DNA of 31,414 nt from Anaerotignum sp. (GTDB taxonomy: Bacteria; Bacillota; Clostridia; Lachnospirales; Anaerotignaceae): NCBI GenBank assembly GCA_020024255.1, contig JAHHTX010000011.1, forward strand, positions 1-31,414, read 5' to 3'. Shown here one piece after another: positions 15,466-22,698 of the stretch (positions within the stretch are counted from its first letter, which is position 1; each line of letters opens with the position of its first letter). The notes below the pieces were generated by a model. That model was not told where the DNA came from and searched no databases. It saw nothing but the letters and a program-made list of their open reading frames with translations. Made by a program: the position numbers and the translations under genes.

Positions 15466-15484
15466 AAGCCCCAAAAGGCTTTTT
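15466..15484. terminator. Small terminator-like hairpin next to repeat copy B
   Basis: AAGCC/GGCTT stem (15466-15470 with 15477-15481) with T runs on both strands. A near-copy of the whole block lies at 15710-15730 on the other side of repeat copy B and may be a decayed target duplication. Confidence 0.35.
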
Positions 15485-15709
15485 GAGGGTGTCGACAAAG
15501 TCGCCCCCCTTCGCCAAAGCCTCATTTCATGCAAGGCTTTGACGACCGGACAGAAGAATAAAGCAGAAGTTCCTATGGCAAAAAAGCCTTGAAACTTCTG
15601 CTTTTCCTCATGGGAAGTAAATTCCCATTGCGGATTCCATTTGGGAACTTTCCCAAACCCTTCCGCATTTTCGAAAAAGGATAAAAACGACTCTTTCGAC
15701 AATCTGAAG
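15485..15709 (+). repeat. MITE-like dispersed repeat, copy B
   Basis: About 225 bp. It begins GAGGGTGTCGACAAAGTCG and ends with the related inverted sequence (about 15689-15709), giving imperfect terminal inverted repeats. Internal modules are a CAAAGCCT/AGGCTTTG hairpin (about 15514-15542), a 20-bp terminator-like stem (15556-15605), a GGGAA/TTCCC segment and a CCCTTCCGCATTTTC block. It has the same order of modules as copy C at 21960. No coding capacity is seen. Confidence 0.65.
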
Positions 15710-15730
15710 AACCCCCAAAAAGGCTTCTTT

Positions 15731-16333
15731 CCGCTATTTGCATTCCCCCCAAAACACAAATAACTTCACTTCGCAAAACAGGTTCTATGATTTTCCATTT
15801 TCCCCTGTGTTATATGCAAAATCCTGTTTCACGGCTTGCCAAGATGTTTTTTTTCCTTGGCAAGAAAATATTTCCGGCAAAAATTACGCTTTTCCCTGAT
15901 ATGGTCCGCTCCTGCATAGATATGCTGTACATCGCTTTTCTCTATCCCCTTTGTATGTGCCGGAAAAAAAGAGACATAGGTATAACACGTCTAATCTTCT
16001 GCTTTTTCGGGTTTCAAAAGTCTGCTCTGTTTTTGGGAAATGACCGTACAGAACTTTGAAACATAGGTGCTTTATCCTGTGTTTTCTGTTTCTTTCCGAA
16101 AGAAAAAATCATGGGCTCCCCCAAGCCGTACGACTTCTTTTCCCGTGAAAAAAAACTGCTCAACATACACATTTTTGTAAAGCCATAATCGTTTCCTAAA
16201 ATATTTCGCTGCCACAAAACGGTGAAAGTATAAAAAAGGACGTACTCTCGGCTTCGACCCACGCTTGACTGCCAAAAATATTTTTATCCCAATATGTGCA
16301 TATATCCGAAACAAAAGACGCAGATTTCTTCTG
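15731..16333. other. Gene-free AT-rich stretch
   Basis: No supported gene. It holds a 9-bp perfect hairpin CTTGCCAAG/CTTGGCAAG (15835-15843 with 15856-15864) and several short homopolymer-rich palindromes. A 90-codon open frame at 15787-16059 has no good ribosome-binding site and no recognisable features. Confidence 0.5.
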
Positions 16334-16384
16334 CCTATGGACAAAATATCCTGTCCTATGGATAATGACAACCTTTCCTATGGA
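16334..16384 (+). promoter_or_regulatory. Three helically phased CCTATGGA sites
   Basis: Identical 8-mers at 16334-16341, 16355-16362 and 16377-16384, spaced 21 and 22 bp (two helical turns) in one orientation. A sigma-A-like promoter begins 18 bp further on. The pattern looks like an array for a DNA-binding protein; the protein is unknown. Confidence 0.5.
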
Positions 16385-16401
16385 GTATATCGGCAAAAAA
16401 T

Positions 16402-16429
16402 TTGAATTTTTCAGTTTTTCTATTAAAAT
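16402..16429 (+). promoter_or_regulatory. Possible vegetative promoter upstream of the ger operon
   Basis: TTGAAT (16402-16407), a 16-bp spacer and TAAAAT (16424-16429). The region is very AT-rich, so chance matches are likely. Its position just after the CCTATGGA array makes it worth noting. Confidence 0.35.
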
Positions 16430-16497
16430 TTTTAGAAAAACCTTGAATTTTTTTCGTTTTGAACGCAGGTGGCTTTGTTTTTGTACGGCAGCAAAAA

Positions 16498-16621
16498 CAA
16501 AAGAAACGCATATCTGAGGGGGACAGACAAAGTCGTCCCCCTTCGTTTCCCAACCCCTTCCGCATTTTCCTAAAGGGATAAAAAAACTTTGTCTACAGCC
16601 TGCCAAAAGAAACGCATATCT
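16498..16621. repeat. Exact 18-bp direct repeat flanking repeat copy D
   Basis: The same 18 bases occur at 16498-16515 and 16604-16621 and stop matching on both sides. They enclose exactly the 88-bp element 16516-16603, which is what a target-site duplication would look like. Confidence 0.65.
16516..16603 (+). repeat. Short dispersed repeat, copy D (88 bp)
   Basis: It starts GAGGGGGACAGACAAAGTCG (hairpin with the following GTCCCCC) and ends with the inverted related word ACTTTGTCTACAGCC. It shares the CCCTTCCGCATTTTCC block and the GGGATAAAAA block with copies B and C, but lacks their central hairpins, so it is an internally deleted form. Confidence 0.65.
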
Positions 16622-16642
16622 TTTCTTTTTTTTGGCAAAATA
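16614..16642 (+). promoter_or_regulatory. Sigma-G-like promoter of the ger operon
   Basis: GCATA (16614-16618), a 17-bp spacer and CAAAATA (16636-16642). This matches the B. subtilis sigma-G pattern GHATR / CATWMTA in all but one position. Sigma-G control is established for gerA-type operons, which fits. The -35 lies in the second copy of the 18-bp direct repeat. Confidence 0.5.
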
Positions 16643-16691
16643 GAAAGAAATCGCAAAATAAAAACGGAGGTGTGATGCGGAGGTGAGCAGT

Positions 16692-18188
16692 ATGAAAAAA
16701 AACCAAAAGCAGAAAACCGAAAAACAAATTACAGGAAACATATTGGAAAGCAGAAAAACGATGAAGGAAATATTTAAAGACTGTGGCGATATTGTCTTTC
16801 GTGATTTTACGGCAGGGGCACATATTCCCCTTTTTCTTGTCTTTACCGATAATATGGTAAACAGTGCATCCATTGAAGAGTCCATACTCAATAACGTGAT
16901 GAACCGATGCAGGGAAGAGGAGGCAGAAGGCTTGCTCCCTGTCTTAACAGAACAGGTCATTTCCGGCTTTGATGTACAAAAAGCGGAAACCTTTGAGAAA
17001 GCCGCAGAAGGCGTACTTTCGGGAGATACCTTGATTTTTATGGAAGGCAGCAACTATGCCCTCCGTGCCTCCACAAAGTCCTTCCCCAACCGTGGCGTAA
17101 GCAAGGCGGAAACAGAAGTGGTGGTGCAAGGCCCTAAAGATGCTTTTACAGAACTTCTCGCCTTTAACCTTGTACTGATTCGCCGAAGGATTCAAGATGT
17201 CAGACTAAAGGTAAAGCGGAAAAAGGTAGGCACAATCGGGAAGAATGATGCAGCCATCATGTATCTTTCCCATTTGGTACGACCGGATATGTTGGCGAAG
17301 GTAGAAAAACAACTGGAAAACCTGCAACTAAACGGTATATTGGATACCGGAACGGCAGAACAGCTTTTGGAAAAACATCGTATGTCCCCTTTTCCGCAGT
17401 TGCAAATGACGGAACGCCCTGATAAAGCGGCGGCGGCTCTTATGGAAGGGCGAATCGTGGTTCTTTTGGACAACAGTCCTTTTGTCATTCTTCTGCCGGC
17501 TACGCTGAACCTGTTTTTCCAAGCGGCAGAGGATTATTATGAACGTTGGGAAATCATGAGTTTTATCCGTATTCTTCGTTATGTGGCAGCATTTTTTGCT
17601 GTTGCCCTGCCAGGACTGTATATTGCTCTTTCCGTCTATCATCCCTCTCTCCTGCCTACGGCATTGGCTGTGCAGATTGCCAAAACAAGGCTCCATATTC
17701 CCTTTTCCGTGGTATCAGAAGTAGTGGTTATGGAACTTGCCTTTGAACTTTTACGGGAAGCCGGAATTCGTCTGCCTTCTCCCGTCAGCTCTACCATCGG
17801 CATTGTGGGCGGGATTATCATTGGTTCTGCGGCAGTGGAGGCAGGTCTTGTCAGTCCTGCCGTGGTCATCATTTCTGCTCTCACAGGCATTTGCACATTT
17901 GTGATTCCTAACTCTGCCATCGTGTCAGGACTACGGCTCAGCAAATATGGCATTATCCTCCTATCCTCTCTTTTTGGTCTTTTCGGCTTTTGGGTGGGAC
18001 TTCTCTTTCTTTTGGTGCATCTTTCGGGGCTTTCTTCCTATGGCATACCATATCTCTATCCCTTCTGCTCTGCAACGGTCAATGACGACAAAGACCTTGC
18101 AGACAGCATCATTCGTCTGCCCTTGAGGAAAATAAACAACCATTCCATATTTGGGAAACGGAAGGAAAAGAAAGGCGGCGAAGTGTAA
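16692..18188 (+). CDS. gerAA: GerA-type germinant receptor subunit A
   Basis: 498-aa spore germination protein of the GerAA/GerKA/SpoVAF family, located in the spore inner membrane. The N-terminal soluble domain (about 1-280) includes FRDFTAG (about 37-43) and the GDTLIFMEG region. The C-terminal half carries membrane helices with the family segments PGLYIALSVYHPSLLPT and ELLREAGIRLPSPV...GGIIIGSAAVEAGLVSP. With B and C subunits it forms the receptor that senses nutrients and triggers germination. The ATG at 16692 is preferred to the GTG at 16683 because GGAGG (16679-16683) is spaced 8 bases from it. It is first of three overlapping genes behind a sigma-G-like promoter. Confidence 0.93.
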   Translation: MKKNQKQKTEKQITGNILESRKTMKEIFKDCGDIVFRDFTAGAHIPLFLVFTDNMVNSASIEESILNNVMNRCREEEAEGLLPVLTEQVISGFDVQKAETFEKAAEGVLSGDTLIFMEGSNYALRASTKSFPNRGVSKAETEVVVQGPKDAFTELLAFNLVLIRRRIQDVRLKVKRKKVGTIGKNDAAIMYLSHLVRPDMLAKVEKQLENLQLNGILDTGTAEQLLEKHRMSPFPQLQMTERPDKAAAALMEGRIVVLLDNSPFVILLPATLNLFFQAAEDYYERWEIMSFIRILRYVAAFFAVALPGLYIALSVYHPSLLPTALAVQIAKTRLHIPFSVVSEVVVMELAFELLREAGIRLPSPVSSTIGIVGGIIIGSAAVEAGLVSPAVVIISALTGICTFVIPNSAIVSGLRLSKYGIILLSSLFGLFGFWVGLLFLLVHLSGLSSYGIPYLYPFCSATVNDDKDLADSIIRLPLRKINNHSIFGKRKEKKGGEV

Positions 18189-19288
18189 TGTTTTCTAAAA
18201 ATGACAAAATATCCGACAGACAGCTGACAGCAATTCTTCTTTTGACATTTCTTGGTACAGAGATGTTCTTTCTCCCTGCTTATTTCGGAAAAACGGAAGG
18301 GTGGCTTACGTTGCTTGTGGGTGCATTGGCAGCAGCTGCCTTTCTGCCTTTTCTCACCCTTTTGGCAAGAAAAGAACCCTCCTTTACGGCAGTAGAATGG
18401 TTTCGCTCTCTTTTTGGCAGGAAAGTCGGCAATATCCTTATTTACGGACTTTTGGCAAAGCTCCTTTTTGACGGTGCAATAGAACTGCGTGTCTTTTCAG
18501 AAGTCCTCCGCAGAATTATCCTCCCCAAAACATCTCTTTGGATTCTCCTTGTGCTTCTTCTGCTCTTGTATCTATATACGGCACAAAGAGGTTTGGAAAC
18601 ACAGGGCAGAGCAGCAGAAATCCTTCTGCCTTTTGTACTTTTGCCTTTTCTTCTTTTTCTCGTGGGTGCCGCATTCTCTCTCAACGGCAATCAGGTGCTT
18701 TCTCCTGCTTTACCTGCACCCCTGCCCAAAGATGGCCATATAGGCAAAAGTTTTTTCGCCACACAGCCACTGTTTCAAGCCATGAACTTTCTGCTCTTTG
18801 TGCCGCCCTTTCTGGCAAATGGCAGAGGCAGTACAAAAAAAGTTTGGTATGCAGGGTTGTTTGCTGCCGTAACCGCTGTTTTACTCATCCTGCTTTCCTT
18901 CGTGGCTTATGGCGGAGAATCCCTCTCCCATAAACTCTTTGCTCCCTTACAGCTTATGGAACGTGTGGGGCGTTCCGGAGTCTTTTTTGCAAGACAGGAC
19001 TTATTTCTTGTGTGGTTTTGGATGGTTTCTGCATTTCTTTTCGGCTCATGCAGTCTGTTTTTCGGCGGTGTATGCTGCCAAAGACTTTTTGGCAGAAAAG
19101 AGCCAAAAGGCGGTATTTTTCTTTGTGCCTTACTGATTTTCCTCATTGCCCTTCTTCCGGAAACCATGGAATCTGCTCTTGCACTTCGCAGAAAACTTTC
19201 ACCGATACTTGGTATGTTCTATTTTGTCCTGTTTCCTCTCTTGTTCCTGATTTCATCAAAAAAAGGAGGGAAAAGAAATGCAGCATAA
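18188..19288 (+). CDS. gerAB: GerA-type germinant receptor subunit B (permease-like)
   Basis: 366-aa integral membrane protein with about ten transmembrane helices, the amino acid permease-like B subunit thought to bind the germinant in the spore inner membrane. It opens with ISDRQLTAILLLTFLGTEMFFLP, typical of the GerAB/spore permease family, and keeps the length of that family. Its ATG overlaps the last base of the gerAA stop codon (TAATG), and the next gene starts within its 3' end, so the three subunits are tightly coupled. Ligand specificity cannot be read from the sequence. Confidence 0.9.
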   Translation: MFSKNDKISDRQLTAILLLTFLGTEMFFLPAYFGKTEGWLTLLVGALAAAAFLPFLTLLARKEPSFTAVEWFRSLFGRKVGNILIYGLLAKLLFDGAIELRVFSEVLRRIILPKTSLWILLVLLLLLYLYTAQRGLETQGRAAEILLPFVLLPFLLFLVGAAFSLNGNQVLSPALPAPLPKDGHIGKSFFATQPLFQAMNFLLFVPPFLANGRGSTKKVWYAGLFAAVTAVLLILLSFVAYGGESLSHKLFAPLQLMERVGRSGVFFARQDLFLVWFWMVSAFLFGSCSLFFGGVCCQRLFGRKEPKGGIFLCALLIFLIALLPETMESALALRRKLSPILGMFYFVLFPLLFLISSKKGGKRNAA

Positions 19289-20348
19289 AGCATATCCACT
19301 ATGGACTGTTCTCTGCCTTTTCATGGCTCTTGCATGGACACTCACAGGCTGTGGGGACAGCAGAGATCCCGAAGACAGAGCCTATATCATTACGTTGGGT
19401 GTGGAAAAAACGCCTTCCGGCTGTCTTTTTACCTTTGCCCCTGCAGATACAGGTATGGGAAAAACCCTTTTTTCCGTAGAAAGCGATACACTCTCTGCCG
19501 CTGTTGCCAAAGCAGAAAGCCGCAGTTCCCGTGAAGTCTATTTAGGGCAGCTGAAAAACATCATTTGCAGCAAAACCCTGCTGGAAGATAAAAAAGCCTT
19601 TGGCAGTTTACTGGACGAATTGGAGCGAAGTATACGGATATCTGAAAAAGTTATGCTTCTTGGCACAGAAGAAAGTGCCGCAAAATGTGTAGATGCCATT
19701 GCCAAAGCGGACAGTTCCACAGGCTTGTTTCTCTGGGAATTTTATAAAAATACGGCAGAGGAAGTGGCAGTGACCCGCCATATGGATTTAGATACCTGGT
19801 TGACAGATTTGCGTATGCAAAACCAAAGTGGTATTCTTCCTGCTCTTTCTCTGGAAGAGGAACAAATTGTATTGGGCGGCGGCATTGCCCTTTCGGAAGG
19901 CGCCTATGATTTTACGCTTTTGCCTTTGGAAGAACAGGATTGTCTATTGCTGACGGGAGAGGGCAAAGGAGCGGTGCTGACAGAAACGCAAAACGGTATG
20001 CCCATGACAGCAGAAATCCGCAAAAACCATGTGACCTACGATTTTTGGCAGGATAATGGCAAAACCTTTGGGAATATTCATGTCTTTTTACAGGGTGCTT
20101 TGACGGGCAGCAGCGGTGAAATCGTTTCTGATGGGGAAAAACGAAGAAAAGCAGAAGAACTTTTTGCAACACGCATAAAATCTCATTTGGAAAATACAAT
20201 AAAAGTAGTGCAGCAGAAGGCAAAGGGAGATGTTCTGGGCTTGCAGGCAGCAGCAGAAAGAAAATTAGACAGACCTCTGCAATCAGGCCAGCCGCAAATG
20301 ACGGTTTCCTGCACATTCTCCCTCATTGATACGGGACGTATCCGCTGA
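19278..20348 (+). CDS. gerAC: GerA-type germinant receptor subunit C (lipoprotein)
   Basis: 356 aa, Ger(x)C family. A lipoprotein signal peptide ends in the lipobox LTGC with Cys25 as the lipidated residue. The mature part contains the family's RAYIITLGVEK start and a three-domain soluble region of normal length. It is anchored on the outer face of the spore inner membrane and needed for receptor function. The start overlaps gerAB by 11 bp, with AAGGAGGG 9 bases ahead. No convincing terminator follows; a 205-bp gap leads to spoIIR. Confidence 0.9.
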   Translation: MQHKAYPLWTVLCLFMALAWTLTGCGDSRDPEDRAYIITLGVEKTPSGCLFTFAPADTGMGKTLFSVESDTLSAAVAKAESRSSREVYLGQLKNIICSKTLLEDKKAFGSLLDELERSIRISEKVMLLGTEESAAKCVDAIAKADSSTGLFLWEFYKNTAEEVAVTRHMDLDTWLTDLRMQNQSGILPALSLEEEQIVLGGGIALSEGAYDFTLLPLEEQDCLLLTGEGKGAVLTETQNGMPMTAEIRKNHVTYDFWQDNGKTFGNIHVFLQGALTGSSGEIVSDGEKRRKAEELFATRIKSHLENTIKVVQQKAKGDVLGLQAAAERKLDRPLQSGQPQMTVSCTFSLIDTGRIR

Positions 20349-20553
20349 TTTGCTGTTTCTCTATGTGGTTTAAAACAGAAAAAAATGGGCAATCCTTCTT
20401 TTAGAAAATAAAATATCTAAGAAAACTCCTGTGCCTTTCACACATACCGGAAGTTCTCTATGGCGGTTATCTTTTGCCATTGTCAATGGGACTTATGGGA
20501 AGTTGTGGCATTGTCACATTCGGGAGTTTTCGGGAAAGGCGGATTGTTTCCTG
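20349..20553. other. Gap between the ger operon and spoIIR
   Basis: AT-rich gap with a CTGTTT/AAACAG inverted pair near its left end and no clear T-tailed terminator. A sigma-F promoter would be expected for spoIIR. I see only a poor candidate (ACATA, 15 bp, then GG at about 20462), so none is claimed. The open frame extending upstream of the chosen spoIIR start looks non-coding. Confidence 0.4.
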
Positions 20554-21246
20554 ATGATTTGGCAGTGGACGAAAGAAAAAATAAAGACATTTTGGCAAAA
20601 AGAAAAGTGGTATATCCTTGGGGCAGTGATTCTCGCACTGTTTTTCGGCACTTGGTATAGCATATTACAAACAAAAGTTTATGCAGAGGAAATACAGGAG
20701 GGCATCTCCCAAAAGGTAGTACGACTGCATATCCTTGCCAACAGCGACAGCGAAGAAGACCAAAAGTTAAAATTGCAGGTACGAGATAGTATTCTTGGCG
20801 GACTTTCCAAAAAACTGGAAGGGTGCACTTCCAAAAAGGAAACGTTGGCACTTTTATCCCATATCAAGGAGGAAATTGCCGCTTTGGCAGGAGCGGAAGT
20901 CGCAAAGGCAGGCTATGCCTATCCCGTTTCCGTTTCCGTGGTGCGGGAGGAGTTTCCCGAAAAACAGTATGGAAAATTGGTATTTCCCCGTGGGGTTTAC
21001 GATGCACTTCGCATTGAAATCGGTAAAGCAGAGGGGCATAACTGGTGGTGCGTCATGTATCCCCAAATGTGCTATGTAGATGCCGCTTACGGCTTTCCCA
21101 AAGAACAGGGAGAAAAACGTCTTGCCCATACACTGACGAAAGAGGAATATCTGGTGGTTTCCGCTTTGGAGCAGAAAAAGGAAATGCCAAAAATAAAGTT
21201 GAAAGTGGTACAGTGGTGGCAGGAAAGGAAGCATAAAACAAAATAG
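20554..21246 (+). CDS. spoIIR: Stage II sporulation protein R
   Basis: 230 aa, close to the 224 aa of B. subtilis SpoIIR. One N-terminal transmembrane/signal segment (about 19-40) is followed by the hallmark LHILANSDSEEDQKLK, YGKLVFPRGVYDALRIEIG and NWWCVMYPQMCYVDAAYG. SpoIIR is made in the forespore under sigma-F and exported to the intermembrane space. There it activates the SpoIIGA protease that matures sigma-E in the mother cell. The ATG at 20554 is chosen because similarity and the membrane segment begin there; an in-frame ATG far upstream (20431) would add a 41-residue extension unlike the family. It is followed after 23 bp by the SleB-like gene. Confidence 0.9.
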   Translation: MIWQWTKEKIKTFWQKEKWYILGAVILALFFGTWYSILQTKVYAEEIQEGISQKVVRLHILANSDSEEDQKLKLQVRDSILGGLSKKLEGCTSKKETLALLSHIKEEIAALAGAEVAKAGYAYPVSVSVVREEFPEKQYGKLVFPRGVYDALRIEIGKAEGHNWWCVMYPQMCYVDAAYGFPKEQGEKRLAHTLTKEEYLVVSALEQKKEMPKIKLKVVQWWQERKHKTK

Positions 21247-21269
21247 AACAGAAAAGGGGGAAGGTAGTC

Positions 21270-21923
21270 ATGGCAGAAACGTGGACATGGGAAAATCCGC
21301 CAGAAGCAGTTCCTGCCGTTGCATTGGTGGCATGGGGCACAACGGGGAATTTGGTGCGGCAAACACAAGAGCGTCTGAAAGCCCTTGGCTATTACAAAGG
21401 AAATCCTGATGGGATATTTGGTGTGAAAACCTATGAGGCTATCCGTGCATTTCAACAGGATAACGGATTGCCGGTAGACGGCATTGCAGGTGGCAGAACA
21501 CTGAGTGCTTTGGGCATTTCTATTGGCAGTGGCACAAGCGGTGTTGGGGAAACGATAAGCAGCGATTTTGAAAAAGACGCCTCCCTTCTTGCCTCCATTA
21601 TCCATGGGGAATCCAGAGGAGAACCCTATGAAGGACAGGTGGCGGTGGGTGCAGTGGTGCTGAACCGTGTGTCAAGCCCCGACTTTCCCAATACCATCGA
21701 AGAAGTGATTTTTCAGCCGGGAGCCTTTGATGCGGTACGGGATAAACAGTTTTACTTAGTCCCCAATGAAACGGCTTTGCAGGCAGCAAGAGATGCACTA
21801 AACGGTTGGGACCCAACAAATGGTGCATTATACTATTGGAATCCTGCCACTGCCACAAGCCGATGGATTTGGAACGTTCCCATCACAAAACAAATCGGTC
21901 GTCATGTCTTTGGCGTAAAATAA
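21270..21923 (+). CDS. sleB: SleB-like spore cortex-lytic enzyme
   Basis: 217 aa. An N-terminal peptidoglycan-binding domain (PG_binding_1, about 25-82, with GYYKGNPDGIFG) is joined by a Gly/Ser-rich linker to the SleB/CwlJ hydrolase_2 domain (105-217). The motifs are IIHGESRGEPYEGQVAVGAV, with Glu114 as the probable catalytic residue, and PGAFDAV. SleB cleaves cortex peptidoglycan containing muramic-delta-lactam during germination. Unlike typical SleB it shows no clear signal peptide: the first 20 residues are acidic and only mildly hydrophobic, and no upstream in-frame start exists before a stop at 21234. It follows spoIIR by 23 bp and is probably co-transcribed. Confidence 0.88.
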   Translation: MAETWTWENPPEAVPAVALVAWGTTGNLVRQTQERLKALGYYKGNPDGIFGVKTYEAIRAFQQDNGLPVDGIAGGRTLSALGISIGSGTSGVGETISSDFEKDASLLASIIHGESRGEPYEGQVAVGAVVLNRVSSPDFPNTIEEVIFQPGAFDAVRDKQFYLVPNETALQAARDALNGWDPTNGALYYWNPATATSRWIWNVPITKQIGRHVFGVK

Positions 21924-21926
21924 AAA

Positions 21927-21959
21927 AGCACTTCCAAAAGAGATTCTTTGGGAAGTGCT
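21927..21959 (-). terminator. Strong hairpin after sleB, T-tailed on the minus strand
   Basis: 15-bp stem with one mismatch (21927-21941 with 21945-21959). On the minus strand it is followed by TTTTTTATTTTA, so it would stop leftward transcription from the XRE gene. On the plus strand the T tail is missing because repeat copy C begins at the very next base. Confidence 0.75.
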
Positions 21960-22189
21960 GAGGGTGCCGACAAAGTGGTCCCCCTTTGGTCAAAGCCTCA
22001 TTTCATGCAAGGCTTTGACCGGTAGACAGAAGGATAAAGCAGAAGTTCCCATGGCAAAAAGCCTTGAACCTTCTGCTTTTCCTCATGGGAATTGAATTCC
22101 CACTGCGGATTCCATTTGGGAAACCCTTTGTTTTCCAAACCCTTCCGCATTTTCCAAAAGGGATAAAAACGACTTTTTTAAGGCTGTCC
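21960..22189 (+). repeat. MITE-like dispersed repeat, copy C
   Basis: About 230 bp in the same orientation and module order as copy B: the GAGGGTGCCGACAAAGTGG end, a CAAAGCCT/AGGCTTTG hairpin, a terminator-like stem at 22036-22081, a GGGAATTGAATTCCC palindrome, the CCCTTCCGCATTTTCC block and the GGGATAAAAACGACTTTTTT end. No target duplication is visible. The right end reaches the last codons of the XRE gene. Confidence 0.65.
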
Positions 22190-22522
22190 GGTATACATAG
22201 ACAGCCATTTCATATAGGATAAAAGTTCTTGCAGACTGCCTAAATTTAACTGCATATAGTAAAAAAGAAAGTTTTCCAAATCCCCCATATTCTTCTTGGG
22301 CACATTCATTTTTCTCATGTCGCTGACACAGAGCAGATAGTCCAAAGAAACATCGAATATATCGGCAATTTTCTTTAAATCTGCAATACGGGGCTGATTT
22401 CTTCCGGATTCGTAATTGGCAATGGTGGTATAGCCATAACCCAATAATGTGCCAAGCTCCGACTGTGTCATTTTCTTTTCTTTTCGTAATCCCTTTAATC
22501 TGTCGTGAAAGCTCGTATTCAT
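22178..22522 (-). CDS. XRE-family transcriptional regulator
   Basis: 114 aa. The N-terminal 65 residues are an HTH_XRE domain (RLKGLRKEKKMTQSELGTLL...TTIANYESGRNQPRIADLKKIADIF). This is followed by about 45 residues without a recognised domain that could serve in dimerisation or sensing. Targets are unknown. The ATG is preceded by GAGAGG at 22529-22534. Its stop codon and last few codons coincide with the right end of the dispersed repeat, so the C-terminus may have been altered by that insertion. It lies downstream of the hotdog thioesterase genes on the same strand with a 176-bp gap. Confidence 0.88.
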   Translation of the reverse strand: MNTSFHDRLKGLRKEKKMTQSELGTLLGYGYTTIANYESGRNQPRIADLKKIADIFDVSLDYLLCVSDMRKMNVPKKNMGDLENFLFYYMQLNLGSLQELLSYMKWLSMYTGQP

Positions 22523-22649
22523 GTCTGTCCTCTCTCAAACCAAATCTGTTTATCAAACAAACTGCAAAACCTGAAACTGACGCTTTCGGCAAAACAGTCC
22601 CAACAGGCTGCTTTTATTTCCCACGTCGCTTACTGCAAGGTTTTTTATG

Positions 22650-22678
22650 CTGTCCCCATAAAGGACGGCAGGGGACAG
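22650..22678. other. Inverted repeat between the thioesterase and XRE genes
   Basis: Perfect 8-bp arms CTGTCCCC/GGGGACAG (22650-22657 with 22671-22678), without a T run on either strand. It could be an operator for the adjacent XRE protein rather than a terminator. Confidence 0.35.
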
Positions 22679-22698
22679 ATATGCCGAAATCCTTTTTT

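Noticed and set aside
15787..16059. 90-codon open frame in the long gene-free region
   Set aside because: No convincing ribosome-binding site or promoter, a perfect hairpin inside it, and no recognisable motifs. Low-probability gene at best.
16196..17053. 285-codon minus-strand frame
   Set aside because: It overlaps gerAA antisense for over 300 bases and the repeat/promoter region; no start signal.
20431..20553. N-terminal extension of SpoIIR
   Set aside because: In frame, but the extra 41 residues resemble no SpoIIR and precede the membrane segment; a start at 20554 gives the family length.
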